Part shown: piece after piece, positions 34,602 to 43,864 of the stretch
How positions within the stretch are numbered: position 1 is the first letter of the stretch
Layout of the letters: each line of letters begins with the position of its first letter
Assembly: GCA_041397525.1 (NCBI GenBank)
Contig: JAWKWL010000001.1
Span: 124,001 to 188,000, forward strand
From: BOKV01 sp041397525
GTDB taxonomy: Bacteria; Pseudomonadota; Alphaproteobacteria; Rhizobiales; Rhizobiaceae
Length of the DNA: 64,000 nt
Direction: 5' to 3'
Notes under the pieces: generated by a model
The model's database searches: none
What the model was told of the DNA's origin: nothing
Seen by the model: the letters and a program-made list of their open reading frames with translations, nothing else
Position numbers and translations under genes: made by a program

Positions 34602-35849
34602 TTAGGCCGCAATTGCCTTCAACCAGGCCTTCGGGTCAGCTGCCCTCGTTTGCGGTTTCGACAATGCCCAGCACAAATCGCTCAATGCGTCGAGCGAATG
34701 AACCGCCCTGAACTCATCGACATGCGGCAGCATCGCCCTTACCCCGCGCGCCCTCGCTTCGAATCCGTCGAAGCGCAATAGCGGATTGAGCCAGATCAGC
34801 CTGCGGCAGGAGCGGTGCAGCCGGTCCATCTCATATGCAAGGATATCATCACCATCACGCTCAAGGCCATCGGTAATCAGCAACACCACAGCGCCTTGCG
34901 ACAATACCCGTCGCGACCACAGCCGGTTGAACTCGTGGATCGTCGAGCCGATCCGCGTTCCGCCCGACCAGTCCTCGACAGCGCGGCTGGCTTCCATCAG
35001 CGCATCATCCGGATCCTTGCGCCGCAATTGTCGCGTCACATTGGTAAGCCGAGTACCGAACAGGAATGTATGCACCCGCCTGCGCTTTTCCGTTATCGCA
35101 TGCAGGAAATGCAGGAATATGCGCGAATATTGGCTCATTGAGCCGGAAATGTCGGCAAGCACCACCAATGGCGGTTGCACGACGCGGTGTTGCCTGAATT
35201 TCGGCAATACCAGATCGCCTCCCGTTCGCAGGCTGGTTGACAATGTGCGGCGCGGGTCAATAACCCCCGGCCTGCCAACTGCTTCGAACCGGCGCTGGCG
35301 AACCGTGTCCATCGGCAGGACCAGATTGGCCATTGCGCGCCGTGCGAGCGCAATTTCAGCCGCGGTCATCTGCGCAAAATCCTTGGCCCGCAGCACTTCA
35401 CGCTCGGACGCCGTCATCATCGCCTCTATTTCGATCTCTGGCTTTTCGATTTCCTGCTTCGGTTCCTGACCGGCAAAAAGCGATTGCGATACCCGGCTCT
35501 GGCCTGCCCTGCGCTCCTCTTCCTTGGGAGCAGCATTGGCCATCGGCGAGAACATCTGCAGCATCTTCTCGACCAGTTCGCGCGAACGCCAGAACAACCG
35601 GAACGCCTCGTCAAATACCGGGTGATCCTCATGCCGGGAAACGAAAACGCAATGCAGCGTCCAGTAAAAATCATCGCGGTCGCTGATACCGGCCGCCTGC
35701 ACCGCCCTGACTGCATCCACCACCGAGGCCGGACCTACCCGCATTCCCGCACCGCGCAGGGTGCGGGCAAAATACAGGATGTTTTCGCCAAGCCTTCCCG
35801 ATTTCGCTTCGCGCGGCAGTCCTGCTGATTCTGGGTCGCTGTCCATCAT
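34602..35849 (-). CDS. coxE: VWA-domain protein, CoxE family
   Basis: A 415-residue protein with a C-terminal von Willebrand factor A domain. The MIDAS metal motif is D233-x-S235-x-S237 in VVLADISGSMSQ, and RLIWLNPLLR lies near the end, both typical of CoxE. CoxE works with the MoxR ATPase CoxD in activating molybdenum hydroxylases such as CO dehydrogenase (assembly of the active-site metal centre). It lies 17 nt downstream of the MoxR gene. No other VWA protein is in the window. Confidence 0.9.
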   Translation of the reverse strand: MMDSDPESAGLPREAKSGRLGENILYFARTLRGAGMRVGPASVVDAVRAVQAAGISDRDDFYWTLHCVFVSRHEDHPVFDEAFRLFWRSRELVEKMLQMFSPMANAAPKEEERRAGQSRVSQSLFAGQEPKQEIEKPEIEIEAMMTASEREVLRAKDFAQMTAAEIALARRAMANLVLPMDTVRQRRFEAVGRPGVIDPRRTLSTSLRTGGDLVLPKFRQHRVVQPPLVVLADISGSMSQYSRIFLHFLHAITEKRRRVHTFLFGTRLTNVTRQLRRKDPDDALMEASRAVEDWSGGTRIGSTIHEFNRLWSRRVLSQGAVVLLITDGLERDGDDILAYEMDRLHRSCRRLIWLNPLLRFDGFEARARGVRAMLPHVDEFRAVHSLDALSDLCWALSKPQTRAADPKAWLKAIAA

Positions 35850-35866
35850 CCCCTTCGCCCGATCGC

Positions 35867-36814
35867 TCAGCTGCCCTGCATCACCGCTGCAGCCCGCATT
35901 TCCGCCTTCACTTCGTCCAGCACCTTCTTGCCATCGGAAGACGCGATTCGGGCAATGTCATCCTGGTATTTGAGCAACACACCGATCGTGTCGGAAACCG
36001 TTTGCGGATCAAGCGCCAGCTTGTCGAGTTCGATCAGTGCCGATGCCCAGTCGAGCGTTTCGGCAACACCGGGATTCTTGAACAGGTCGAGGTGGCGCAA
36101 CTTCTGCACATAGGCAACGATTTCGCGGGAAAGTTCATCACCGGCTGCAGGGACCTTGGCTTTCAGGATTGCCAGTTCGCGCCTCGCATCAGGATAATCC
36201 ACCCAGTGATACAGGCACCGCCGTTTCAGCGCATCGTGAATCTCGCGCGTCCGGTTAGTAGTGATGATGACAATCGGAGGTTCCTTGGCCGTGATGGTTC
36301 CAAGTTCGGGAATCGTAACCTGAAAGTCGGACAGGATTTCCAGAAGAAAGGCCTCAAACGCTTCATCAGTACGGTCAAGCTCGTCAATGAGGAGTACCGG
36401 TGCCGACCCTGCCTCGCCTTCCAGTGCCTGCAACAAGGGCCTGCGGATCAGGAAGCGGTCGGAATAGACACCCTTTTGCAATTCCTCCCGGCTTTTTCCG
36501 CCGCCCTTGCCACCGTCAACGGCTTCGCGCATGCGGATTTCGACCATCTGCGCCGCATAGTTCCATTCATAGACCGCCGAATTGACATCAAGCCCCTCAT
36601 AGCATTGCAGGCGGATGAGCTTGCGTCCAAGGCTCGAAGCCAGCACCTTGGCAATCTCCGTCTTGCCAACACCGGCTTCGCCTTCCAGGAATAGCGGCCG
36701 TCCCATTTTCAGGCTGAGATAAAGCACGGTGGCGAGCGCGCGGTCGGCCACATAGCCTGCCGAGGCCAGCATGGAAAGCGTTGCGTCTATGCTGTCGGGG
36801 ATAGTTTGCTGCAT
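35867..36814 (-). CDS. coxD: MoxR-family AAA+ ATPase, CoxD-like
   Basis: A 315-residue AAA+ chaperone. Walker A is GEAGVGKT (45-52), Walker B is VLLIDELDR (140-148), and sensor 1 is the IITTNRTREI segment. The sequence YEGLDVNSAVYEWNYAAQM is characteristic of the CoxD subgroup. It is expected to remodel a molybdenum hydroxylase together with the CoxE-type VWA protein. The start ATG at 36814 was chosen because the longer frame (to 36907) overlaps the flavin reductase gene and would add unrelated residues. Confidence 0.9.
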   Translation of the reverse strand: MQQTIPDSIDATLSMLASAGYVADRALATVLYLSLKMGRPLFLEGEAGVGKTEIAKVLASSLGRKLIRLQCYEGLDVNSAVYEWNYAAQMVEIRMREAVDGGKGGGKSREELQKGVYSDRFLIRRPLLQALEGEAGSAPVLLIDELDRTDEAFEAFLLEILSDFQVTIPELGTITAKEPPIVIITTNRTREIHDALKRRCLYHWVDYPDARRELAILKAKVPAAGDELSREIVAYVQKLRHLDLFKNPGVAETLDWASALIELDKLALDPQTVSDTIGVLLKYQDDIARIASSDGKKVLDEVKAEMRAAAVMQGS

Positions 36815-36839
36815 GTCACATTCCGGAAGGGACAGGATT

Positions 36840-37352
36840 TCATTTTTCGAGGCTGCGATAGGCCCGGTCAAGGTAAAGAAGGGCGGGGTCATCGTTGAAG
36901 GGAGCAACAGCCACCACTTCCGCCATGATCACCCAATGGGTGGCAACCGGCTGTACATCGCGCACCACGCAATCAAGCGCCATGCGGGCACCTTGCAGGA
37001 TTGGCGAACCGGTGGAGAGTTCCTGCCACTGTCCCATCGCGAAACGCTGCTCCATCGCCAGATGCCCTTCGCCAGCAAAGGCCCGCGCGAGACTGATCTG
37101 GTCTTCGCACAATGTGTTGAGGGCAAGCACGCCGTTCTCTGCAAAGAAGGCATTTTCCGCACGATTGCGATTGAGGCAGACCAGAATGGTGGGTGGACTG
37201 TCCGAAACCGAGACCGCCGCTGAAACGGTGACGCCACGCCTGCCACTGTGGCCCGATGTCGTGACTATGTTGACCGCCCCTGCCAGACGCGCCATCGCAT
37301 CGCGATATGTCTCCGACGCGACCGGCTTCAGATTGTTGTTGCGATCAAGCAC
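36840..37352 (-). CDS. Flavin reductase family (FMN-binding split barrel) protein
   Basis: A 170-residue protein of the flavin-reductase-like family that supplies reduced FMN or FAD to monooxygenases. Visible features are NIVTTSGHSGRRGVTVSAAVSVSDSPPTILVCLN and the later ARMALDCVVRD segment. The start is a GTG at 37352 with a weak ribosome binding site; no ATG lies nearby. It is the first gene of the leftward cassette, 25 nt before the MoxR gene. No partner monooxygenase is seen in the window. Confidence 0.87.
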   Translation of the reverse strand: MLDRNNNLKPVASETYRDAMARLAGAVNIVTTSGHSGRRGVTVSAAVSVSDSPPTILVCLNRNRAENAFFAENGVLALNTLCEDQISLARAFAGEGHLAMEQRFAMGQWQELSTGSPILQGARMALDCVVRDVQPVATHWVIMAEVVAVAPFNDDPALLYLDRAYRSLEK

Positions 37353-37470
37353 TGGGCTCAGCTTTCATGTTGCATGTGGCGAAATCTCGTATGGCCGAAA
37401 CTGTGAATGTAAGGCATGTCCACCCGTTTTCACCACAGAAAGCGGCAAAATACAAAATTCTTTTGGAAGA

Positions 37471-37525
37471 CAGGGTGGGCGCAGGTTCCGCCTTCGTCTC
37501 TTGTGATTGCGCCCCACCCCCCCTG
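37471..37525 (+). promoter_or_regulatory. Imperfect inverted repeat in the leader of the Liv transporter operon
   Basis: CAGGGTGGGCGCA (37471-37483) is complementary to TGCG-CCCCA-CCCCCCCTG (37508-37525) apart from extra cytosines. The hairpin ends 48 nt before the ATP-binding protein start and is not followed by a T tract. It could be a regulator site or mRNA leader structure. Confidence 0.35.
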
Positions 37526-37573
37526 TTGCTATGAAAACCCGAGCCAATGCTGCCATCAGAATACAGGGGAACC

Positions 37574-38386
37574 ATGGCACCCATTATCGAAGTCAGGGAT
37601 GTAACGAAGCGTTTTGGATCCTTCCATGCCGTTCGCGATTGCTCGCTTTCCATTGAAAGCGGTTCGATCACCGGCCTGATCGGTCCAAATGGCGCGGGCA
37701 AATCCACCCTCTTCAACATGGTCGCGGGGAATCTTGCGCCAAGCTCGGGCCGCATCCATTTCGACGGACGCGACATTACCGGGCTGGCGGCGCATGAACT
37801 GTTTCGGCTCGGCCTGCTGCGCACTTTCCAGATTGCGCATGAATTTTCCAACATGTCGGTCCTTGAGAACCTGATGATGGTGCCGCAGCCGCAAGCCGGT
37901 GAAAACCTGTTTTCAGCCTGGCTTCAGCCTGGCCGGGTTTCACGCGAGGAAACACAGGTGATGAAAAAGGCCGACGAGGTGATCGATTTCCTCAAGATCA
38001 GGCGTGTGCGCGACGAACTCGCAGGCAATCTGTCCGGCGGCCAGAAAAAGCTGCTGGAACTCGGGCGCACCATGATGGTTGATGCCAGGCTGGTGCTGCT
38101 CGACGAGATAGCGGCAGGGGTGAACAAGACCCTGCTGATCGACCTTGCTGACAACATCAAGCGCCTCAACCGCGAATTGGGTTACACTTTCTTTGTCATC
38201 GAGCATGACATGGATTTCATCGCCGAGCTCTGCGACCCGGTAATTGTCATGGCATCAGGAACCGTCATGACTCAGGGCCATATTGACGCCATCAAAAAGG
38301 ATGAACGCGTGATCGAAGCCTATTTCGGCGGCTCCCCCACCGGCCATGCCACCACCGGCGCAGATGCCAGGGGGATGACCGCCTGA
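37574..38386 (+). CDS. livG: Branched-chain amino acid-type ABC transporter, ATP-binding protein LivG
   Basis: A 270-residue ATPase of the HAAT (Liv) family. Walker A is GPNGAGKST near residue 40, the signature is LSGGQKKLLELGR, and Walker B is RLVLLDEIAAGV followed by the H-loop histidine in FVIEHDMDFI. The insertion with LLRTFQIAHEFSNMSVLENLMM is typical of LivG. The start follows AGGGGAAC. The stop overlaps the livF start by one base (TGATG). First gene of the transporter operon. The substrate may be an amino acid, an amide, urea or an aromatic acid. Confidence 0.92.
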   Translation: MAPIIEVRDVTKRFGSFHAVRDCSLSIESGSITGLIGPNGAGKSTLFNMVAGNLAPSSGRIHFDGRDITGLAAHELFRLGLLRTFQIAHEFSNMSVLENLMMVPQPQAGENLFSAWLQPGRVSREETQVMKKADEVIDFLKIRRVRDELAGNLSGGQKKLLELGRTMMVDARLVLLDEIAAGVNKTLLIDLADNIKRLNRELGYTFFVIEHDMDFIAELCDPVIVMASGTVMTQGHIDAIKKDERVIEAYFGGSPTGHATTGADARGMTA

Positions 38387-39099
38387 TGAGCTTTCTCGAA
38401 ATCAGTGACCTGACCGGCGGCTACGGCCAGATGACCATCCTCAACGGGGTCAACCTTTCGCTTGAGCAGGGCGAAATCGGCGTGATTGTCGGCCCGAACG
38501 GTGCCGGCAAATCGACATTGCTCAAGGCCATTTTCGGTATTGCCAGTGTTCGCTCCGGGAGTGTCAGGTTGGGCGGCACCAACATCACCTCGATAGCACC
38601 GGAAAAACTCGCCGCGCACCGCGTTGCCTATGTTCCGCAGGAATACAACATATTCCCCACGCTTTCCGTCCACGAGAACCTCGAAATGGGCGCCTATTCG
38701 CGCCGGGACGACTTTTCCGCCCTCATCGATCACATCTACCACATCTTTCCGCCGCTCGCGGGCAAGCGCAAGCAGGCAGCCGGTGAACTCTCCGGAGGCC
38801 AGCGCCAGATGGTGGCCGTCGGCCGTGCCTTGATGATCGAGCCGCAATTGCTATTGCTTGATGAGCCGACGGCTGGCCTGTCGCCGATGTTCATGAGCGA
38901 GATATTCGACCGAGTGCTGGCAATCAATGCCACCGGCGTCACCATCGCCATGGTCGAGCAGAACGCCAAGCAGGCGCTAGCCATTGCTCACAAGGGCTTT
39001 GTACTCGCCAATGGCACCAATTCCTGGACAGACACCGGCGCTGCGCTCCTCGCAAATCCTGAGGTCGCCCGCAGTTTCCTGGGAGGCCAACAGGCGTGA
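38386..39099 (+). CDS. livF: Branched-chain amino acid-type ABC transporter, ATP-binding protein LivF
   Basis: A 237-residue ATPase, the second nucleotide-binding subunit of the Liv-type transporter. Walker A is GPNGAGKST, the signature LSGGQRQMVAVGRALM, and Walker B LLLLDEPTAGLSP, followed by the H-loop region (here MVEQNAKQAL, with Q in place of the usual H, as in many LivF proteins). The segment YVPQEYNIFPTLSVHENL is typical for LivF. It overlaps livG by one base. Confidence 0.92.
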   Translation: MSFLEISDLTGGYGQMTILNGVNLSLEQGEIGVIVGPNGAGKSTLLKAIFGIASVRSGSVRLGGTNITSIAPEKLAAHRVAYVPQEYNIFPTLSVHENLEMGAYSRRDDFSALIDHIYHIFPPLAGKRKQAAGELSGGQRQMVAVGRALMIEPQLLLLDEPTAGLSPMFMSEIFDRVLAINATGVTIAMVEQNAKQALAIAHKGFVLANGTNSWTDTGAALLANPEVARSFLGGQQA

Positions 39100-39138
39100 A
39101 CGCGTTGAATCAGTTTCTACGACAAGGCAGATAATTCA

Positions 39139-40137
39139 TTGGAACCATTTGTTTTCTTTCTCAACAAGGCAGTGATTTCCGGTCTGATCGTCGGATCGAT
39201 CTATGCGCTCGGCGCGATTGGCGTGACGCTGATCTTCGGCATACTGCGCTTCGCCCATTTCGCCCATGGCGACATCATGACCCTTGGGGCATTCGTGACG
39301 TTGATCCTTGCGGGCCTTGCTTCTTATGCGGGGATTTCCACACCAATCCCGCTGGTCCTGCTGGTCTTGCCCCTGGCCATGGCGGCAACCGCCGCGATTG
39401 CAATCGGCATCGATCGAACCTTCTACAAACCGCTTCGCGAGCGCGGTTCGGCGCCGATCATCATCGTAATCGCTTCGCTTGGCGTAACCTTGATGCTGCA
39501 GGGTCTGATCCGGCTGTTTGCCGGTGTCGGCACCCGCAACATGTTCTTCGACCAGCCGAAGGATATCTACCGTATTCCCTTCCCTGGCTCGAACCGCGGG
39601 CTCACCGTGACCGAACCGCAACTTGTCCTGGTCATTGTCACGATCCTTGCTGTCACCGCACTGCATCTCTTCCTGACCCGCTCGCGGCTTGGCAAGGCTA
39701 TGCGCGCGGTATCCGACAACGCCGATCTTGCGCGCATTTCCGGCATCAACCTCAACCATGTGGTAATGGCGACGTGGATCATCGGCGGCTCGCTCGCCTG
39801 CCTGGCGGGATCGCTTGTTTCGATGGATGTGGTGCTGAAGCCTGATCTTTCCTTCAATCTCCTGCTGCCGATTTTCGCGGCCACCATTGTCGGCGGCATC
39901 GGCCAGCCCTATGGCGCGATAGCAGGCGGCTTCCTGGTCGGGTTCTCCGAGACGCTGGCGATCTTCAACTGGTCGATCCTGCTCAAACCGCTGAATGAAT
40001 GGCTGCCCGAATTCATGCAATTGCCGCAGGACATGGCGCTGGTACCGACCGAGTACAAATTGATGGTACCTTTCGTCATACTGATCCTCGTGCTGATCTA
40101 CCGCCCGACCGGCATTTTCAAGGGGAGAGTGCTGTGA
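39139..40137 (+). CDS. livH: Branched-chain amino acid-type ABC transporter permease LivH
   Basis: A 332-residue membrane permease with about 8 hydrophobic helices. The opening SGLIVGSIYALGAIGVTLIFGILRFAHFAHG is the LivH signature, and the EAA-like coupling loop TRSRLGKAMRAVSDNADLARISGIN is in the middle. The start is a TTG at 39139, as no ATG occurs until well inside the first helices. The end overlaps livM as GTGA. Confidence 0.92.
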   Translation: MEPFVFFLNKAVISGLIVGSIYALGAIGVTLIFGILRFAHFAHGDIMTLGAFVTLILAGLASYAGISTPIPLVLLVLPLAMAATAAIAIGIDRTFYKPLRERGSAPIIIVIASLGVTLMLQGLIRLFAGVGTRNMFFDQPKDIYRIPFPGSNRGLTVTEPQLVLVIVTILAVTALHLFLTRSRLGKAMRAVSDNADLARISGINLNHVVMATWIIGGSLACLAGSLVSMDVVLKPDLSFNLLLPIFAATIVGGIGQPYGAIAGGFLVGFSETLAIFNWSILLKPLNEWLPEFMQLPQDMALVPTEYKLMVPFVILILVLIYRPTGIFKGRVL

Positions 40138-41429
40138 GCAAAACTGCAAATCCCGGCCGGGGCATTTCACGCGACATGATCGCATTTGGCGTGCTCGCCG
40201 TTGTCATTGCACTGGTTTTTCTGTCCCAGGGAGCCGTCTATTCGACACGGATGTTTGTCGAGGCCGGCTGTTATGCGCTCATTGCGCTCGGCCTCAACAT
40301 CCAGTGGGGCTATGCCGGCCTGTTCAATGTCGGCGTGATGGGCTTCATCGCCGCCGGTGCCGCAACCTCGATGATTGCCACCTACCCGCCAAACCCGGAT
40401 TTCTGGAACTCCGACGGCCCGCTCATGATGCTGGGCGTGGTGGTCCGATTGATCCTCGGCTTCCTGCTGATCTTTTTCGCCAATCGCTCGGACCGGATCG
40501 GTGCCGGACCGAAACTGCGTGCGCTGCTGATTGCAATCGCAATCGCCATGACCTGGATCATGGTCACCGCAGCCGTCAATCCGATGGCCGCCGAAATCGA
40601 GGGCAAGGCAACCTGGATGGGTGGATTCGGCCTGCCGGTCTTTGTCGGCTGGATGCTTGCGGCAATCGTTGCCGGCCTTATCGCCTGGTTCGTCGGCAAG
40701 GTCTGCCTTGGCCTGCGCACCGACTATCTGGCAATTGCCACCCTTGGCTTTGCCCAGATCATCAAGACCTTTCTCAAGAATGCCGATTGGTTGACCAAGG
40801 GAACCCTTACCGTCTCCCCCCTGCCCTGGCCGGTTCCAAAACCCGAAGATGGCGAATTCCTTCTCGCGCGCTCGCTCTATCTGGTGATCGTCGCTTTGCT
40901 GATCGTCATCTTTTATCTAGCCCTGCAACGCGCCTATCACGCCCCTTGGGGTCGCATGATGCGCGCGATCCGCGACAACGAGGAAGCAGCTGAAGCCATG
41001 GGCAAGGACGTCAACTGGCGCCGCCTCGAAATCTTCGTGCTGGGTTGCATGCTGATCGGATTCGGCGGTGCGGTTCTGATCCAGTTCACTTCCGTCTTCG
41101 ACCCCGCCGGTTTCATTGACCTCAACCATACCTTCCTGGTCTGGGTCATGGTCATCATGGGCGGATCAGGCAACAATCGGGGTGCAATTTTCGGCGCGCT
41201 GCTGGTCTATGTGATCTGGACAATGTCGGAACCTGCCGCGGCCTGGCTGTTTGACCATGTCCGTATTTGGGGCGAAGCCTGGTTTGGCTGGCAGGCCCCG
41301 GCTGATTTGGACAGCCGGGCATTGCAAATGCGCGTATTTGTGATTGGATTGACTATAACGCTCGTGCTCCGCATCGCCCCGCGCGGCGTCCTGCCTGAAA
41401 CCATCGCCCACAAACCGGCAGGCAAGTGA
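40134..41429 (+). CDS. livM: Branched-chain amino acid-type ABC transporter permease LivM
   Basis: A 431-residue permease with about 10 hydrophobic segments. ALGLNIQWGYAGLFNVGVMGFIAAGA is the LivM signature, and the cytoplasmic loop APWGRMMRAIRDNEEAAEAMGKD contacts the ATPases. The start is a GTG at 40134 that overlaps the livH stop and follows AAGGGGAGA; the longer open frame upstream is an artefact inside livH. It is larger than many LivM proteins (about 330-420 residues), with an extra segment near residues 95-160. Confidence 0.92.
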   Translation: MSKTANPGRGISRDMIAFGVLAVVIALVFLSQGAVYSTRMFVEAGCYALIALGLNIQWGYAGLFNVGVMGFIAAGAATSMIATYPPNPDFWNSDGPLMMLGVVVRLILGFLLIFFANRSDRIGAGPKLRALLIAIAIAMTWIMVTAAVNPMAAEIEGKATWMGGFGLPVFVGWMLAAIVAGLIAWFVGKVCLGLRTDYLAIATLGFAQIIKTFLKNADWLTKGTLTVSPLPWPVPKPEDGEFLLARSLYLVIVALLIVIFYLALQRAYHAPWGRMMRAIRDNEEAAEAMGKDVNWRRLEIFVLGCMLIGFGGAVLIQFTSVFDPAGFIDLNHTFLVWVMVIMGGSGNNRGAIFGALLVYVIWTMSEPAAAWLFDHVRIWGEAWFGWQAPADLDSRALQMRVFVIGLTITLVLRIAPRGVLPETIAHKPAGK

Positions 41430-41468
41430 TTTTCCGGGTATTTGGCGTCAGGCCACAGGATTGTCGTG

Positions 41469-42575
41469 ATGAATGAAATGCGAAGCAATATCGAAATGGC
41501 GGAAATCGTGGTTCCCTGCCGGGAACTGACCGATACCCTGCCATACTTCCTGAAGGAACTAGGCTTTCGGCTCGACCAGATCTTTCCCGCCGACAATCCC
41601 GCCGTTGCAGTAATTTCCGGCTACGGCGTCAGATTGCGCCTGGATCGTCACGCACAAGGCGAGCCGGGCACCTTGCGGTTGCTGGCCCACGACCTTGCAA
41701 GACTGGCCCAGGGTGGCGCCACCCGCACTGCGCCGAACGGCACCCGCGTCGAATTCGCGATGGCCAATCCGCCGCTCGTCATGCCGGACCCTGTTCAATC
41801 CTTTGTCGTGCGCCGTCTCAAGGATGGCGCTCCATGGGTTATTGGCAGGGCGGGAATGCACTATCGCGACCTCGTCCCGGACCGGCTCGGCGGCTCGATG
41901 ATAGCGTCGCATATTCGTGTGCCGGATGCCGGCCCTGTTCCGGACAATGTGCATTTCCATGTCATCGGTTTCCAGATGATCTACTGCTATCGCGGTTGGG
42001 TCCGCCTCGTTTATGAGGACCAGGGCGAACCCTTCATCCTGGCGGCGGGCGATTGCGTACTGCAACCGCCGCAAATCCGCCATCGCGTGCTGGAATCATC
42101 GGGCGGTCTGGAAGTTGTCGAAATCGGCTGTCCGGCAGAACACATAACACAACTGGACCATGAGATGCCGTTGCCGACCGGGCGCATCAACCCGGACAAG
42201 GATTTTCACGGCCAGAAATTCTGCCGCCACGAATTGTCAAAGGCTGAATGGAAGCCATGGCGGATTGAGGGCTTTGAAGCGCGCGACACCGGGATAGGAG
42301 CCGCCACTGGTGGCGTTGCCTCAGTAAAGGTCGCAAGGCCGGTATCGGCCAGCCAGACGCCCTGGACCAGCCACGACGCCGACATTCATTTCAGCTTCGT
42401 TCTGGAAGGCACTCTCACCCTGGAAGGAAACGACGAAGCACCACGCGACCTGGAGGCAGGCGATGCCTTTGTCATCCCGCCCGGGCTAAAGACAAGGTTT
42501 TCAAACTGCAGCAAGGATCTTGAAATCCTCGAAGTCACCTTGCCGGCAGAGTACGGGACTATCGTCGCTGGTTGA
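41469..42575 (+). CDS. Tri-domain cupin protein downstream of the Liv transporter genes
   Basis: A 368-residue protein. Residues 1-95 look like a glyoxalase-type fold (EIVVPCRELTDTLPYFLKEL). A first cupin (about 145-225) keeps metal-binding histidines H162, H164 and H205, with Q169 where the motif usually has Glu. A second cupin (about 300-365) has lost the paired histidines (DIHFSFVLEG). The combination suggests one catalytic metal site, in a dioxygenase, isomerase or sensor role. The gene lies 39 nt after livM and precedes a terminator, so it is probably the last gene of the transporter operon and acts on the imported substrate. The exact reaction is unknown. Confidence 0.7.
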   Translation: MNEMRSNIEMAEIVVPCRELTDTLPYFLKELGFRLDQIFPADNPAVAVISGYGVRLRLDRHAQGEPGTLRLLAHDLARLAQGGATRTAPNGTRVEFAMANPPLVMPDPVQSFVVRRLKDGAPWVIGRAGMHYRDLVPDRLGGSMIASHIRVPDAGPVPDNVHFHVIGFQMIYCYRGWVRLVYEDQGEPFILAAGDCVLQPPQIRHRVLESSGGLEVVEIGCPAEHITQLDHEMPLPTGRINPDKDFHGQKFCRHELSKAEWKPWRIEGFEARDTGIGAATGGVASVKVARPVSASQTPWTSHDADIHFSFVLEGTLTLEGNDEAPRDLEAGDAFVIPPGLKTRFSNCSKDLEILEVTLPAEYGTIVAG

Positions 42576-42600
42576 GGCGAGCCGGATACCATAAGCATAA

Positions 42601-42624
42601 AGGCCCGGGATTTCTCCCGGGCCT
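42601..42624. terminator. Bidirectional terminator-like stem-loop
   Basis: A perfect 10-bp stem (AGGCCCGGGA / TCCCGGGCCT) with a TTTC loop lies between the converging cupin and substrate-binding protein genes. T-richness is only moderate on both sides. Confidence 0.65.
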
Positions 42625-42655
42625 CTGCATCTCGTGAAAGGGGTCGTTCTTTCGC

Positions 42656-43864
42656 TCAGTTAGCCTGACCGACCTCGAACACCTTGCCGTCCTTGATCTC
42701 GGTTTCAATGAACACGGTCGAGACATCGCCAGCGGCATCGAATTCCGAACCGCCGGTAGCGCCCTCATAGTTCACGTCCTTGCCGGCCTTGATCGCCTCG
42801 ACAGCCTTGCTCCATTCGCCCGGCAGGATCACTTCGCCCGGTGCCGTGGCAACGTCACGAACCGCCTTGGCAATTGCCGCACGATCAGTGCTTCCGGCCT
42901 TTTCGATTGCGAGCGCAACGATAAAGGCCGCGTCATAAGCATTCGGAACAAACGGGCCGTCGGCCTTGATGCCCGCATCTGCCGCCAGCTTGTTGAAGCT
43001 TGCAGCGCCCGGAATTTCCGGTGTGCCTGGCTTGGTCATGACGAATTTGCCTTCAAGCTGGCCGCCAAGTTCGCTGGCGATCTTGTCGGAGACCATGCCG
43101 TCAGCGGAGAAGAACATGTTGAAATCGCCGGTTTCCAGCGCCTGGCGCAGAATGTTTCCGCCCGAACCGTCGGCATAACCGATGATCACAAGATCGGTCG
43201 CGCCGGTCGCCGCAAGCGCACCGAGCTCCGCGCGATAGTCCGCCTTGCCGTCTTCATGCGCCTGGCTGATCGCAACCGTTCCACCATCTTTCGGGAAGGC
43301 ATTCGCCAGCGATTCGGCGAGCCCCTTGCCATAATCGTTGTTGACATAGGTAATGGCGATATTCTTGACACCGCGCTTGATGATCAACCGCGACAACACC
43401 TCGCCCTGATAGGCGTCCGAGGTTGCGGTCCTGAACAACAGGTCCTTGTCGTCAAGCGTGGTGATCGCCGGAGACGTCGAGGCCGGTGAAATCATTGCCA
43501 CACCGCCTGGAATGGCAGCATTGTTTGCGGCTGAAATGGTGGCACCCGAACACAGTGCGCCGACAATTGCCACGACCTTCTCGACATTGACAACGCGGTC
43601 GGCAGCATCAGCCGCCTTGGTCGCGTCGGCACAAGTCGTGTCACCGATCACCATCACGGCATTGTTGCCACCGAGCAAACCACCCTGTTCATTCACGTTG
43701 CGAAGTGCCAGCTGTGCTCCATCGACGATTGGTGGCACAAGGCTTTCAATCGGGCCGGTGATCCCGCCAAGAAACCCGATCTTGATGTCTTCAGCATTGG
43801 CCGGTCCGCTGAAAGCGATTGCTGCAACGCCTGCAGCCAACAAAAACTTGAGCCTGATGTTCAT
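42656..43864 (-). CDS. livJ: Periplasmic substrate-binding protein, LivJ family
   Basis: A 402-residue binding protein for a Liv-type ABC transporter. It has a signal peptide (MNIRLKFLLAAGVAAIAFSG...ANA, cleavage near 24) and the family segments IKIGFLGGITGPIESLVPP, MVIGDTTCADATKAADAADR, SPASTSPAITTLDDKDLLFRTATSDAYQG and IAITYVNNDYGKGLAESLANAF. It most likely serves the adjacent livGFHM transporter, although it is transcribed from the opposite strand. Ligand not deducible; cysteines in the ligand domain (DTTCAD, GALCSGA) may form a disulfide. Confidence 0.9.
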   Translation of the reverse strand: MNIRLKFLLAAGVAAIAFSGPANAEDIKIGFLGGITGPIESLVPPIVDGAQLALRNVNEQGGLLGGNNAVMVIGDTTCADATKAADAADRVVNVEKVVAIVGALCSGATISAANNAAIPGGVAMISPASTSPAITTLDDKDLLFRTATSDAYQGEVLSRLIIKRGVKNIAITYVNNDYGKGLAESLANAFPKDGGTVAISQAHEDGKADYRAELGALAATGATDLVIIGYADGSGGNILRQALETGDFNMFFSADGMVSDKIASELGGQLEGKFVMTKPGTPEIPGAASFNKLAADAGIKADGPFVPNAYDAAFIVALAIEKAGSTDRAAIAKAVRDVATAPGEVILPGEWSKAVEAIKAGKDVNYEGATGGSEFDAAGDVSTVFIETEIKDGKVFEVGQAN

